A stretch of 64,000 nt of DNA from Tragulus kanchil. Its lineage: Eukaryota; Chordata; Mammalia; Artiodactyla; Tragulidae. Of the stretch, positions 43,798-54,600 are shown piece after piece. Every line of letters begins with the position of its first letter. The stretch's first letter is position 1. Position numbers and translations under genes: made by a program. The DNA is taken from assembly GCA_022376925.1 (NCBI GenBank), contig JAIOJX010000002.1, forward strand, positions 39,332,501 through 39,396,500. The letters are read 5' to 3'. The notes below the pieces were generated by a model. The model was not told the origin of the DNA, did no database searches, and saw nothing but the letters and a program-made list of their open reading frames with translations.

Positions 43798-44110
43798 ATG
43801 TTTTTATTTTTGGTTGTACTGGATCTTCGCTGCTACATGGGCTTTCTCTAGTTGTGACAAGAGGGGGCTACTCTCTGCTGCTCTATGCAACCTTCTTGCT
43901 GCGTGCCTTCTCTTGTTGCAGAGCGCGGGCTCTAGGGCGCGCGGGCTTCAGCATTTGCTGCACATTGGCTCAGTAGTTGCAGCTTCTGGGCTCTAGAGCA
44001 CAGGCTCAGTAGTTGTGGCTCATGGGCTTAGTTGCTCCATAGCAAGTGGGATGGAAGCTGTGTCCCCTGCATTGGCAGGCTAATTCTTACCCATGGTTCC
44101 ACCAAGGAAG
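43798..44110 (-). repeat. CHR-type SINE
   Basis: Antisense: 'ttggttgtactggatcttcg', 'agagcgcgggctctagggcg', 'ctcatgggcttagttgctcc', 'cccctgcattggcaggctaa'. Confidence 0.82.
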
Positions 44111-44844
44111 TACTTATTTTTGACTTGAGTTAACTACAGTTACTGGATCCAGGTACCATGACCTATGACTAATGTTCATTAAGTCCAGTCTAACATATCC
44201 TGTGTTGCTTCTTCAAGTTTAGAGTGGTGTCTTACAATTTATTTTGCTCTGTGTAGCACTGCACATATAAAAGTTTATGAAATGCTTTCAAATTCCAACC
44301 TTTCACTTAGTTTGAATTACTCCCCATCACTTGGATGGTTTATGTGCACCCAACACAGAACATAAACATTTTGGATATTTGTAGTGATTCAACCATTTGC
44401 CTAAGAGCATCACGATTTGTTTCTGTATCTGTGTATCTCAGTTCAAAAGTATGAACAGAACTCGCGACCGTGCCCTGGCTAAAGAATTATAAACACTGTC
44501 TTAGGCCTCCCACTTCATTTAAGTATGCCACTTAGCTGATTCAGAATCACTAAAGTGACCTAAAGGTAGCTCAGACTAAACACGAGTGAGAGGAAGCACA
44601 CAGATTCAACTTTCTATAATTCTGACATCATTTAGTAACCTCTTTAAAAAGCCCCATGTGTTCAGAGAGCCCACTCAGACAACACTGTCACGAGGGCTTG
44701 CGGGAACTGGGAGGTCCACGCTGTTGCCTCCTTAGATGGTGACCGTCTGCATGGGGTCAGGAAGCATGGGCCAGCCAGGAGAAGCGCCTGCTACAGATGC
44801 ACTGTAGAATTCTCTTCTGGGCTTGCTGAGATTAAAAAGTATGT

Positions 44845-45165
44845 TCAGGGACTTCCCCGGAGGGCCAGTGGTTAAGAATCCCCCTTGCAAAGCAGGGGAC
44901 GTGGTTTTGATATCTGATCTGAGAAGATCCCACATGCCGTGGAGAAACGAAGCCCAGGACTGAGCCTGTGCTCTTAGGCCCGCGAGTCACAGCTACTGAA
45001 GCCCACACACTCCAAACCAGTGCTCCAAAACAGGAGAAGCCACTGCGCCACAGTGAGCAGTCCATGTGCCACAAGGAAGGGTAGCTCTCACTAGCAGCAA
45101 CCAGAGAAAGCCCATGTGCAGCAACAAAGAACCAGCACAACCAAAAATAAATAATAATAATAATA
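44845..45165 (+). repeat. CHR-1-type SINE
   Basis: Sense: 'gggacttccccggagggcca', 'gatcccacatgccgtggaga', 'gctactgaagcccacacact', ending in an (ATA)n-rich tail. Confidence 0.85.
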
Positions 45166-46221
45166 AGTGTATGGGCAAGGTATGTATACACAGAGAGAAA
45201 GCACTTTTCCCGTCTCCCTAGACCTAAACCTCTCTCCCTTACTTTGATGCTGTGCTATGCTGTACGTTGTTTTCTTGTTCCTAAAATGATAAGAAATGTA
45301 GAATACTTGGGACTCAGCTGACTGATCAGAAGGCCTGGTATTGCACGTCTGCTCATCTAACTGCGAGATTGTGAATGAGGTCATCTGTCACATTATCATA
45401 GGCTATAGAGTCTTTGCTTATTTTCCTGACATTTAGTGTAGAGAGAAAGATTTTGTGTTGTCCACTGTTTTACTGTCCAGTCTTTAACTGTCCATAATGT
45501 CACTCAGTAATGCCAGAGCTTTCTAATTATAACATTTCTGAAATGGATGGTGGAAATTGCATGTTGTCCCAGAACTAGTTTGTTAGAGGAAATTTAGTCA
45601 TAAATATGCTTCTTACTTAAACATTTGTTATAAATCACCTTACTGATATTCTGCTTTAATTTTTTCCCTTGTCCTGCTATGTAATTGCATGCATCACATA
45701 TATACACACAACAGAAACTCTGAAGGCCCGATAGACTAAAAGAGTAAAAATAAAATACACATTTAAAGAATATGTTTAAGGAACTTATTGAAGTTACTAG
45801 AGCTTTATTAAAGTTAGAGTGGAAACAACAGTGTGAACCTGTGACCTCTGTAACAGGGCTTTAACACTCTGCTGATATGTCATTCCCCACCCACCATGTT
45901 TTTCTCACGGAGAACAAGGTAATTTACCTCCAGCAAATCCTCCTGGGAAGCAGCTGGTTCCAGGTCTCTCCTGGGCAAAGAGAAATTCAGAGAACTCAGG
46001 ATGTGTCCGGGCACCTTCCTTGATGCTGGAAAGCAAGGACGCTCAGTGTTACCACGGATCCTCGTGGAGGGTCAAGGGGAAGGGAGAGAGCTTACAGACT
46101 TCCAAGTGAACCGAGTTGTGCCGTTCAAGCATCAAATAAATGAATCAATAATTTTGTGAAAATTATTGTGAATTCTTCATGTTGCTCAAAGGCAAAGGCA
46201 AAGCACGCGCATGTGTGTGTG

Positions 46222-46396
46222 TGTTAGTCACTCAGTCCTGTGTGAATCTTCACGACCCCACAGACTGTGGACCACCAGGACTCCTCTGGTGTCCTGTGGA
46301 CTCCTCTGTCCATAGCATTTTTTAGGCAAGAATACTGGAGTGGGTTGCCATGTCCTTCTCCAGGAGATATTCCCCACCCAGGGATCGAACCTGCTT
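46222..46396 (-). repeat. Bov-tA SINE, copy 1
   Basis: Antisense, with a partly repeated 'actcctctg..gtc' insert and a missing tRNA end. Its duplicate is at 47324-47498. Confidence 0.8.
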
Positions 46397-47323
46397 GGAA
46401 TATATCTTTCCCCAAAGAATGCCACTCAGAGCCATGATTTTATAGGCTCTTGTAAGGCTTGCTTTGTTTCCCCGATTTCCTGGACATGTTGGCCACACCA
46501 AGCCTAGAAAACCAGGAGTGGGGATCACGTTTGGGATTTGTGAGTGACAAGAGGTCTTTGGAGGGCTGTTTTAACATGACTCCTCTCTTCCATCAGTTGG
46601 GCACATTGCACCTGAGGAGACAATTAGAAAGCAACTGATTAGCCAGCGATTGCATCATTTAATATATACTAAATGTAAGGTAATAGAGAGGACTTAGGAA
46701 GTGTCTGGAATCGCGATTATGCCCGATAGAAAACATAAAAGAAAGTAAAATAAATTTTTAATTTTTTCCCTTGTCCTGCTATGTAATTGCATGCATCACA
46801 TATATACACACAACAGAAACTCTGAAGGCCCGATAGACTAAAAGAGTAAAAATAAAATACACATTTAAAGAATATGTTTAAGGAACTTATTGAAGTTACT
46901 AGAGCTTTATTAAAGTTAGAGTGGAAACAACAGTGTGAACCTGTGACCTCTGTAACAGGGCTTTAACACTCTGCTGATATGTCATTCCCCACCCACCATG
47001 TTTTTCTCACGGAGAACAAGGTAATTTACCTCCAGCAAATCCTCCTGGGAAGCAGCTGGTTCCAGGTCTCTCCTGGGCAAAGAGAAATTCAGAGAACTCA
47101 GGATGTGTCCGGGCACCTTCCTTGATGCTGGAAAGCAAGGACGCTCAGTGTTACCACGGATCCTCGTGGAGGGTCAAGGGGAAGGGAGAGAGCTTACAGA
47201 CTTCCAAGTGAACCGAGTTGTGCCGTTCAAGCATCAAATAAATGAATCAATAATTTTGTGAAAATTATTGTGAATTCTTCATGTTGCTCAAAGGCAAAGG
47301 CAAAGCACGCGCATGTGTGTGTG

Positions 47324-47498
47324 TGTTAGTCACTCAGTCCTGTGTGAATCTTCACGACCCCACAGACTGTGGACCACCAGGACTCCTCTGGTGTCCTGTG
47401 GACTCCTCTGTCCATAGCATTTTTTAGGCAAGAATACTGGAGTGGGTTGCCATGTCCTTCTCCAGGAGATATTCCCCACCCAGGGATCGAACCTGCTT
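47324..47498 (-). repeat. Bov-tA SINE, copy 2
   Basis: Identical to 46222-46396, made by duplication 10. Confidence 0.8.
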
Positions 47499-47959
47499 GG
47501 AATATATCTTTCCCCAAAGAATGCCACTCAGAGCCATGATTTTATAGGCTCTTGTAAGGCTTGCTTTGTTTCCCCGATTTCCTGGACATGTTGGCCACAC
47601 CAAGCCTAGAAAACCAGGAGTGGGGATCACGTTTGGGATTTGTGAGTGACAAGAGGTCTTTGGAGGGCTGTTTTAACATGACTCCTCTCTTCCATCAGTT
47701 GGGCACATTGCACCTGAGGAGACAATTAGAAAGCAACTGATTAGCCAGCGATTGCATCATTTAATATATACTAAATGTAAGGTAATAGAGAGGACTTAGG
47801 AAGTGTCTGGAATCGCGATTATTCACAGGGCCCGCTTCGATGAGAGATGCCCATTTTAACAAGAACCGCCGGACTTCATCTCATTCTCTCTCGTGGGCGT
47901 CGATCAGAGGCTGGAGAGGAGGTCTTCATCTTAAGGAAAGCACCCCGATGGACTGCGCT

Positions 47960-48475
47960 CTGGAGCGCATGGCTGGTGCGGGCAGGCGGGACCACTCGGG
48001 GGTCGCTGCGGACGGGGCGGGGCCGCCGTCCCCCACCCCGCTCCCAGATCCGGGGAGCGGGCGGGGCTCGGGGCGGGGGCGGGGCTCGGGCTCCTGGACC
48101 CACACCCTCCAGCCCCGGAGCCGGGTCTCTGCAGCCGCGCGCCGCTCCCGCGCTTGCTCTCCGCCGTCCGGACGGGAAGTTGCCGGTTCTCTCGAGCCCG
48201 CTGGGCTGGACGCGGCGAGCCAGAGCTGGCCTTGCTGAGGAGCCCAGACACCCGCAGAGCCGAGGCTGGGTTGTCGGGGAGTCCGCGCGGACGTGGGAAC
48301 ATCCGTGCGCAGAGACTCGCCCCTTCGCCCCTGTCTCCAGAGGCGCCCCGCGTCCTTGTCGTGCGCCCACGCCCCGCGTCCGACCCCGCGGCACGCAGGT
48401 GACCTCCGCCGTCTGTCCTCTGAGAGCGGACCTCCGTCCGGGACCCGCCTGATCTCCGGCCGCTCCCGCGCGCCC
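47960..48475 (+). promoter_or_regulatory. ALKAL1: ALKAL1 CpG-island promoter and 5' UTR, copy 1
   Basis: A dense CpG island with Sp1-type GC boxes (ggggcggggc at 48014-48023 and several overlapping boxes at 48059-48086). No TATA box is obvious. The transcription start is not determinable; it probably lies between the GC boxes and the ATG at 48476. An antisense open frame across the island reflects high GC rather than a gene. Confidence 0.75.
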
Positions 48476-48632
48476 ATGCGACCGGCGAGGCCAGGCGCCG
48501 CGCTGCTGCTGCTGGCGCTGGTTCTGTCCCCGCGCGGGACGCAGGGGAGGCCCGGGGGGCGCAGGACTGCGCACGTCGCGGGCGAGGAGCCGAAGCCCTG
48601 GCTGTCCCTCCCCGCGGCCTCTCGGAGCGCAG
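48476..48632 (+). CDS. ALKAL1: ALKAL1 exon 1 coding part, copy 1 (157 bp)
   Basis: ATG in a GC-rich context (cgcccATGCG) starts the signal peptide; the exon ends SRSA plus one base before the donor gtaagc. Start chosen by match to the family N-terminus (MRPxxPGA). Confidence 0.93.
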
Positions 48633-51600
48633 GTAAGCAGGCCCGCGCGCTAGCCCCGCGCCGAGCCTGGGGCGGAGAAGGCTAGGGCGGCCTGGAGAGG
48701 CGCTGGACCCGGGCAACCTGACCGTGCACGGCGAACAGGCGTCGCTGCTGGTACCTGGTGCTGTTTTAACATGACTCCTCTCTTCCATCAGTTGGGCACA
48801 TTGCACCTGAGGAGACAATTAGAAAGCAACTGATTAGCCAGCGATTGCATCATTTAATATATACTAAATGTAAGGTAATAGAGAGGACTTAGGAAGTGTC
48901 TGGAATCGCGATTATTCACAGGGCCCGCTTCGATGAGAGATGCCCATTTTAACAAGAACCGCCGGACTTCATCTCATTCTCTCTCGTGGGCGTCGATCAG
49001 AGGCTGGAGAGGAGGTCTTCATCTTAAGGAAAGCACCCCGATGGACTGCGCTCTGGAGCGCATGGCTGGTGCGGGCAGGCGGGACCACTCGGGGGTCGCT
49101 GCGGACGGGGCGGGGCCGCCGTCCCCCACCCCGCTCCCAGATCCGGGGAGCGGGCGGGGCTCGGGGCGGGGGCGGGGCTCGGGCTCCTGGACCCACACCC
49201 TCCAGCCCCGGAGCCGGGTCTCTGCAGCCGCGCGCCGCTCCCGCGCTTGCTCTCCGCCGTCCGGACGGGAAGTTGCCGGTTCTCTCGAGCCCGCTGGGCT
49301 GGACGCGGCGAGCCAGAGCTGGCCTTGCTGAGGAGCCCAGACACCCGCAGAGCCGAGGCTGGGTTGTCGGGGAGTCCGCGCGGACGTGGGAACATCCGTG
49401 CGCAGAGACTCGCCCCTTCGCCCCTGTCTCCAGAGGCGCCCCGCGTCCTTGTCGTGCGCCCACGCCCCGCGTCCGACCCCGCGGCACGCAGGTGACCTCC
49501 GCCGTCTGTCCTCTGAGAGCGGACCTCCGTCCGGGACCCGCCTGATCTCCGGCCGCTCCCGCGCGCCCATGCGACCGGCGAGGCCAGGCGCCGCGCTGCT
49601 GCTGCTGGCGCTGGTTCTGTCCCCGCGCGGGACGCAGGGGAGGCCCGGGGGGCGCAGGACTGCGCACGTCGCGGGCGAGGAGCCGAAGCCCTGGCTGTCC
49701 CTCCCCGCGGCCTCTCGGAGCGCAGGTAAGCAGGCCCGCGCGCTAGCCCCGCGCCGAGCCTGGGGCGGAGAAGGCTAGGGCGGCCTGGAGAGGCGCTGGA
49801 CCCGGGCAACCTGACCGTGCACGGCGAACAGGCGTCGCTGCTGGTACCTGGTGCTCAGAGAAGGAGGCTGTTAGATGTATCACAGCTGAGACTTAAGTGA
49901 CCAGAAACCCATCTGTCAGAGAAGCCAGCTCGAAGCGCCCTTCCCGGTGTGGCGTCTGGAAGCCCGAGGACCTGTCTTTCCCTGCCAGCGGCCGCGGCCG
50001 GCGGACAGGTTTGCACCTGGTGGTGCCTCGTGCGGGTCTCTCTGAGTTTGGGGGCTAAGCCAGATCACGGCGTCACGTGCGGGGCGCTCCTTTGCGCCCC
50101 TCGGAGCTGGCGCGGCGACTGCGTGGGGAGTGCGAGGCTGGTTCGCTGAGACCCCACCCCCACCCCCGCATGTTGCCCGCGGCTCCCACATCGGTCCTGG
50201 GCGCTCAGGATCTTGGCCACTTGGCTGCCCAACGAGTGGTGGGGTAGAAGGGGTGGATGGAGAGGGAGAAAAAGTAGCCAGCGTGAGGGTTCCTGAGACA
50301 CCCCAAGGTGGAGAGGCCAGCGGATGAACGAGGAGACGTGAGAAGCCGGGGCTAGGAGGCGGGCCAGCGGCTGGGGCGCAGGGCAGGAAGGTGGGAAGGG
50401 GAGGAGAAGGAAGACGCTCCGAGGCGTCTGTTTGGAGCCTGTGCACAGGGGGAGTTGCCTGCCTAGGCACGGGGCAGAGGTCCCCTGGGTGAGGCCCAGC
50501 ACCCGCACCCGCAGAGGTCTCGCCCAGGGCACCAGCCTTCTCTCATCTAGCTCGTCCGCGCACACGCGTCGTGGGGACACAAGGTTGGCTAGAGTGACTG
50601 GTTCTTGTGCGGGAAGAGCTCAGGTCAGCGACCCAGTCCTCCCTGACTCTGGAGTCTGATCTTCCGTTTGTATAATCCGGCCCATCCCCTTGGGTCCAGC
50701 CAGGCTGTCTTCCTAGCTCTAGTAGCCTCCCTGCTAGGTCGGCTCCTTGGCCAAAGAATGGAAAGGGTGCTTTCATGATCCACCTCTCTGTCTTTTGCCC
50801 TCTCGGACCTTCCCTGCGGGATGGAGCAAAGCAGCAGCCCGGAGCTCTGCAGGAGAGCCAGACTGGACTAAGGGAGTGAGCAAACAAAATGTTAAAAACC
50901 TAGGCACCACATGTATGCCACACGTGTCCTTGGCCTGGGGGGTGGGGCTGGGGGGGCGGGGAGCGGGGAAGCACACCTGATGTCCAGATGTTGGTTTCTG
51001 ATACTGTTCTCTGGGGCTCCTTGGAGAAAGGAGCAATGCTAACACAGCACAGGAAACGATTCGGGATGAGGCTGGAGCATTTGGTTGTGCCCCGATGTGA
51101 AGAAGTGATAAACATTCAAAACACCACCTCCCCCATGATGGCATATTTTTACTGGAAAGAATTCTGTCTCTTGTCTTCTACTAATCACAAATGACAAAGG
51201 CATTAGTTAGTAATGCTAATATATCATATTGATTATGAAGGAACTCAGGGCTGAGTATTCAAGGCATTCTGTGCCTTGTTTGGAAGATCTGGATCACGGA
51301 CTCAAACTTGAATGTGTGAATGACTGTCCAAGACGTGGTTGTTTAAGTGCCTCTGTAGGTCTGGGCCTGAAATCTTGTATTTCTTACCAGCTCCCAGAAG
51401 ATCCATGGAACTGAGTTATTGATACGTAATGAATTTTTAAAAATACTTGCACTTTCCTTCAGTGATTCTCTCAGCCCTGATGTAATAAGTCTAGTTCTCA
51501 TTTTTGGAAGTATAGTCATTTTTATGTTGGGCTGGCAAGAAAGCTCGTTTGGGGTTTTCCATCAGATCTTATGGAAAAACCCTGAACAGACGTTTTGGCC

Positions 51601-54600
51601 AACTCAATATATTGGGAAAGAGAATAATCATGGGGCTTCCCAGGTGGCACTAGTGGTAAAGAACCTGCCTGCTAATGCAGGAGATGCAAGAGACTCTGGT
51701 TCGATTCCTGGGTTGGGAAGATCCCCTGAAGGAGGGCATAGAAACCTGTTCCAGTATTCTTGCCTGGAGAAGCCCATGGACAGAAGAGCCTGGTGGGCTG
51801 CAATCCATAGGGCCGCACAGAGTCAGACACAACTGAAGTGACTTAGCAGGCATGCAGAATAATCATGGCATCTCTTTCACTGAAGGAAATGGAAACTCAG
51901 GGAACCAGGTGACGAGTATTTCACTTCAAGTACATGCCTTTCAGAACCTCAAGAGGTACTTAGGGTCTACCAGCCTGACTTTGGGTAGACTCAATCATGG
52001 CAGGTCAAATTAGCTTTTTTGTAAGATATTAAGCTATATGCAGGTAAAAGCAGTTGCTAAAAGGCAGTTTTTGTTATTTTCTAGTTATTCTGTGTTATGA
52101 TTTTTAACTATTTCACATGATCTCTGCTCATTTGTAAAAAAGAAGTAGGAACAGGAGATAAGCTTGCTGACATTATATACGTGATATGCAAGTCTATTCC
52201 TTTAAAAATATATTATTGTAAACTTAAAATTGATAAGGGTGGAAGATGTAATTGTTGGGGGTAAATAAAAGCTGGAAATTTTCATAAATTGAAATGAATG
52301 AGTTGAGAGGTTATTCACGTTGATCTGGGATGATTGCCATGCCTTCCCCAGGGATCCTTTAGTTTTCCATCCATCTGTACATGGAATCTCTTACACCATT
52401 GCCATTAGCTACCTGAGGAATGGAGGTCCATCCTGTCCTTGCCGTCCCACATGTAGCCCCTGGACACCTGTTACGCCTGGGCACAAGCGGGGGTGTTGGT
52501 TCATGTGCTTCTAGTGCTCACTACACGTCCTAGTTTGAAAACTGTGTAAGGCACAGACTATCCTTTTGCACGTGTGTTTGGTAAGTAGCTTCAGTTGTGT
52601 CCAACTCTCTGTGACTCCATGAACTGTAGTCTGCCAGGCTCCTCTCTGTGAGATACTCCAGGCGAAAATACTGGAGTGGGCAGCCATTCCCTTCTGCAGG
52701 AAATCTTCCTGACCCAGGGATCGAACCAGAGTTTCTTCTATGTCCTGCAATGGCAGGCAGATTCTTTACCATGAGTACCATCTGGAAAGCATGGATTACT
52801 TACATATGGAAAGGATAATACTTTGGACGTATTGGATTAAATGAAGTATTAAATTCATTTCACCTTTTTTCAACTTTTAAAAATGAAAGCAATATTTTGG
52901 CGTTAGTAAATATTCTTAAATATTTAAAATTTTAAATCAGTATTTTAAAATGGTGAAAATTACTATTCTTTTGAATTAGTTTTAAATATTGATTCACTAT
53001 TAAACCAGGTGAGTATTTCACTTCAAGTACATGCCTTTCAGAACCTCAAGAGGTACTTAGGGTCTACCAGCCTGACTTTGGGTAGACTCAATCATGGCAG
53101 GTCAAATTAGCTTTTTTGTAAGATATTAAGCTATATGCAGGTAAAAGCAGTTGCTAAAAGGCAGTTTTTGTTATTTTCTAGTTATTCTGTGTTATGATTT
53201 TTAACTATTTCACATGATCTCTGCTCATTTGTAAAAAAGAAGTAGGAACAGGAGATAAGCTTGCTGACATTATATACGTGATATGCAAGTCTATTCCTTT
53301 AAAAATATATTATTGTAAACTTAAAATTGATAAGGGTGGAAGATGTAATTGTTGGGGGTAAATAAAAGCTGGAAATTTTCATAAATTGAAATGAATGAGT
53401 TGAGAGGTTATTCACGTTGATCTGGGATGATTGCCATGCCTTCCCCAGGGATCCTTTAGTTTTCCATCCATCTGTACATGGAATCTCTTACACCATTGCC
53501 ATTAGCTACCTGAGGAATGGAGGTCCATCCTGTCCTTGCCGTCCCACATGTAGCCCCTGGACACCTGTTACGCCTGGGCACAAGCGGGGGTGTTGGTTCA
53601 TGTGCTTCTAGTGCTCACTACACGTCCTAGTTTGAAAACTGTGTAAGGCACAGACTATCCTTTTGCACGTGTGTTTGGTAAGTAGCTTCAGTTGTGTCCA
53701 ACTCTCTGTGACTCCATGAACTGTAGTCTGCCAGGCTCCTCTCTGTGAGATACTCCAGGCGAAAATACTGGAGTGGGCAGCCATTCCCTTCTGCAGGAAA
53801 TCTTCCTGACCCAGGGATCGAACCAGAGTTTCTTCTATGTCCTGCAATGGCAGGCAGATTCTTTACCATGAGTACCATCTGGAAAGCATGGATTACTTAC
53901 ATATGGAAAGGATAATACTTTGGACGTATTGGATTAAATGAAGTATTAAATTCATTTCACCTTTTTTCAACTTTTAAAAATGAAAGCAATATTTTGGCGT
54001 TAGTAAATATTCTTAAATATTTAAAATTTTAAATCAGTATTTTAAAATGGTGAAAATTACTATTCTTTTGAATTAGTTTTTATAAGGATATTTTTAATGG
54101 TGAAGCTGCATTCAAGAAAGGTTAAAGTTTTTTTCTTTTTCTTTTCAGAAATATTCCCGAGAGATTTGAACTTGAAAGATAAGTTCATCAAGCATTTCAC
54201 AGGTAAGCATGACGTTTATCGGTCATTCAATTAAATACAAAGACTGTGCTGATAGTACTTCATGAAGCTGTAAGGATATAAAAATAAATGTTTATGAGAG
54301 GCTTACAGGCCTGTCAGGGAGATGGACAAATGCTATTACCTCGTATCAACCGTGATGGAAACCGAGATTAGGGAGGCACAGGGAGTGGACGGTTTTGCCA
54401 AGGACTACCAACAACAGCTGCCAGGGACACAGTCTGGAAGTTGGAGGCTCTAAGGATGAGTAGGGTTTCCTGCGACGAGAGAGGCATCCTGGTAAGAAGG
54501 AATCCTTTGAACACATGGTGTGGTCTGGGGCAGGACAGGGCCAGTTTAAGCAGGAGACTGTGGTCTTGGGCAGAGGCTGGCTGGACAGCGGGTGGCCGTG

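Larger units (their letters stand above)
45658..47840 (+). repeat. Duplication 10: ~1.1-kb direct copies
   Basis: Copy 1 is 45658-46759 and copy 2 starts at 46760. Copy 1's tail after 46720 (gcccgatagaaaac) is a corrupted form of copy 2's 'cacagggcccgcttcgatga'. Chained to duplication 11. Confidence 0.94.
25811..47959. other. RB1CC1-ALKAL1 intergenic region
   Basis: About 22 kb (about 18 kb after collapsing duplications) of repeat-rich DNA. I find no coding gene. The separate SINE, L1, BovB-derived, microsatellite and duplication entries describe its content; stretches between them, such as 28470-28980, 32400-33050 and 44110-44840, show nothing I can name. Confidence 0.7.
47668..49854 (+). 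repeat. Duplication 11: ~1.09-kb copies carrying the ALKAL1 promoter and exon 1
   Basis: Copy 1 is 47668-48760 and copy 2 is 48761-49854. They look identical over the CpG island, the 5' UTR and the first coding exon. The AT-rich lead (ctgttttaacatgactcctc) occurs three times (46562, 47668, 48761). Confidence 0.96.
51905..54080 (+). repeat. Duplication 12: ~1.08-kb direct copies
   Basis: Copy 1 is 51905-52985 and copy 2 about 53004-54080. Copy 2's head lacks two bases (ggtgagtatt for ggtgacgagtatt). Copy 1's tail after 52983 is unrelated or corrupted. Ends just upstream of ALKAL1 exon 2, which is not duplicated. Confidence 0.94.
49855..54148 (+). other. ALKAL1: ALKAL1 intron 1
   Basis: The first kilobase remains GC-rich (shore of the CpG island), with open frames that have no recognisable product. 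A G-rich run lies at 50937-50968. Two Bov-tA SINEs and duplication 12 fill the rest. Confidence 0.8.

Noticed and set aside
47931..48818. 295-codon antisense open frame (and a 232-codon one) across the ALKAL1 CpG island
   Set aside because: Composition is Arg/Pro/Gly/Ala-rich as expected for random GC-rich DNA, it overlaps a promoter and exon 1, and it recurs only because the island is duplicated.
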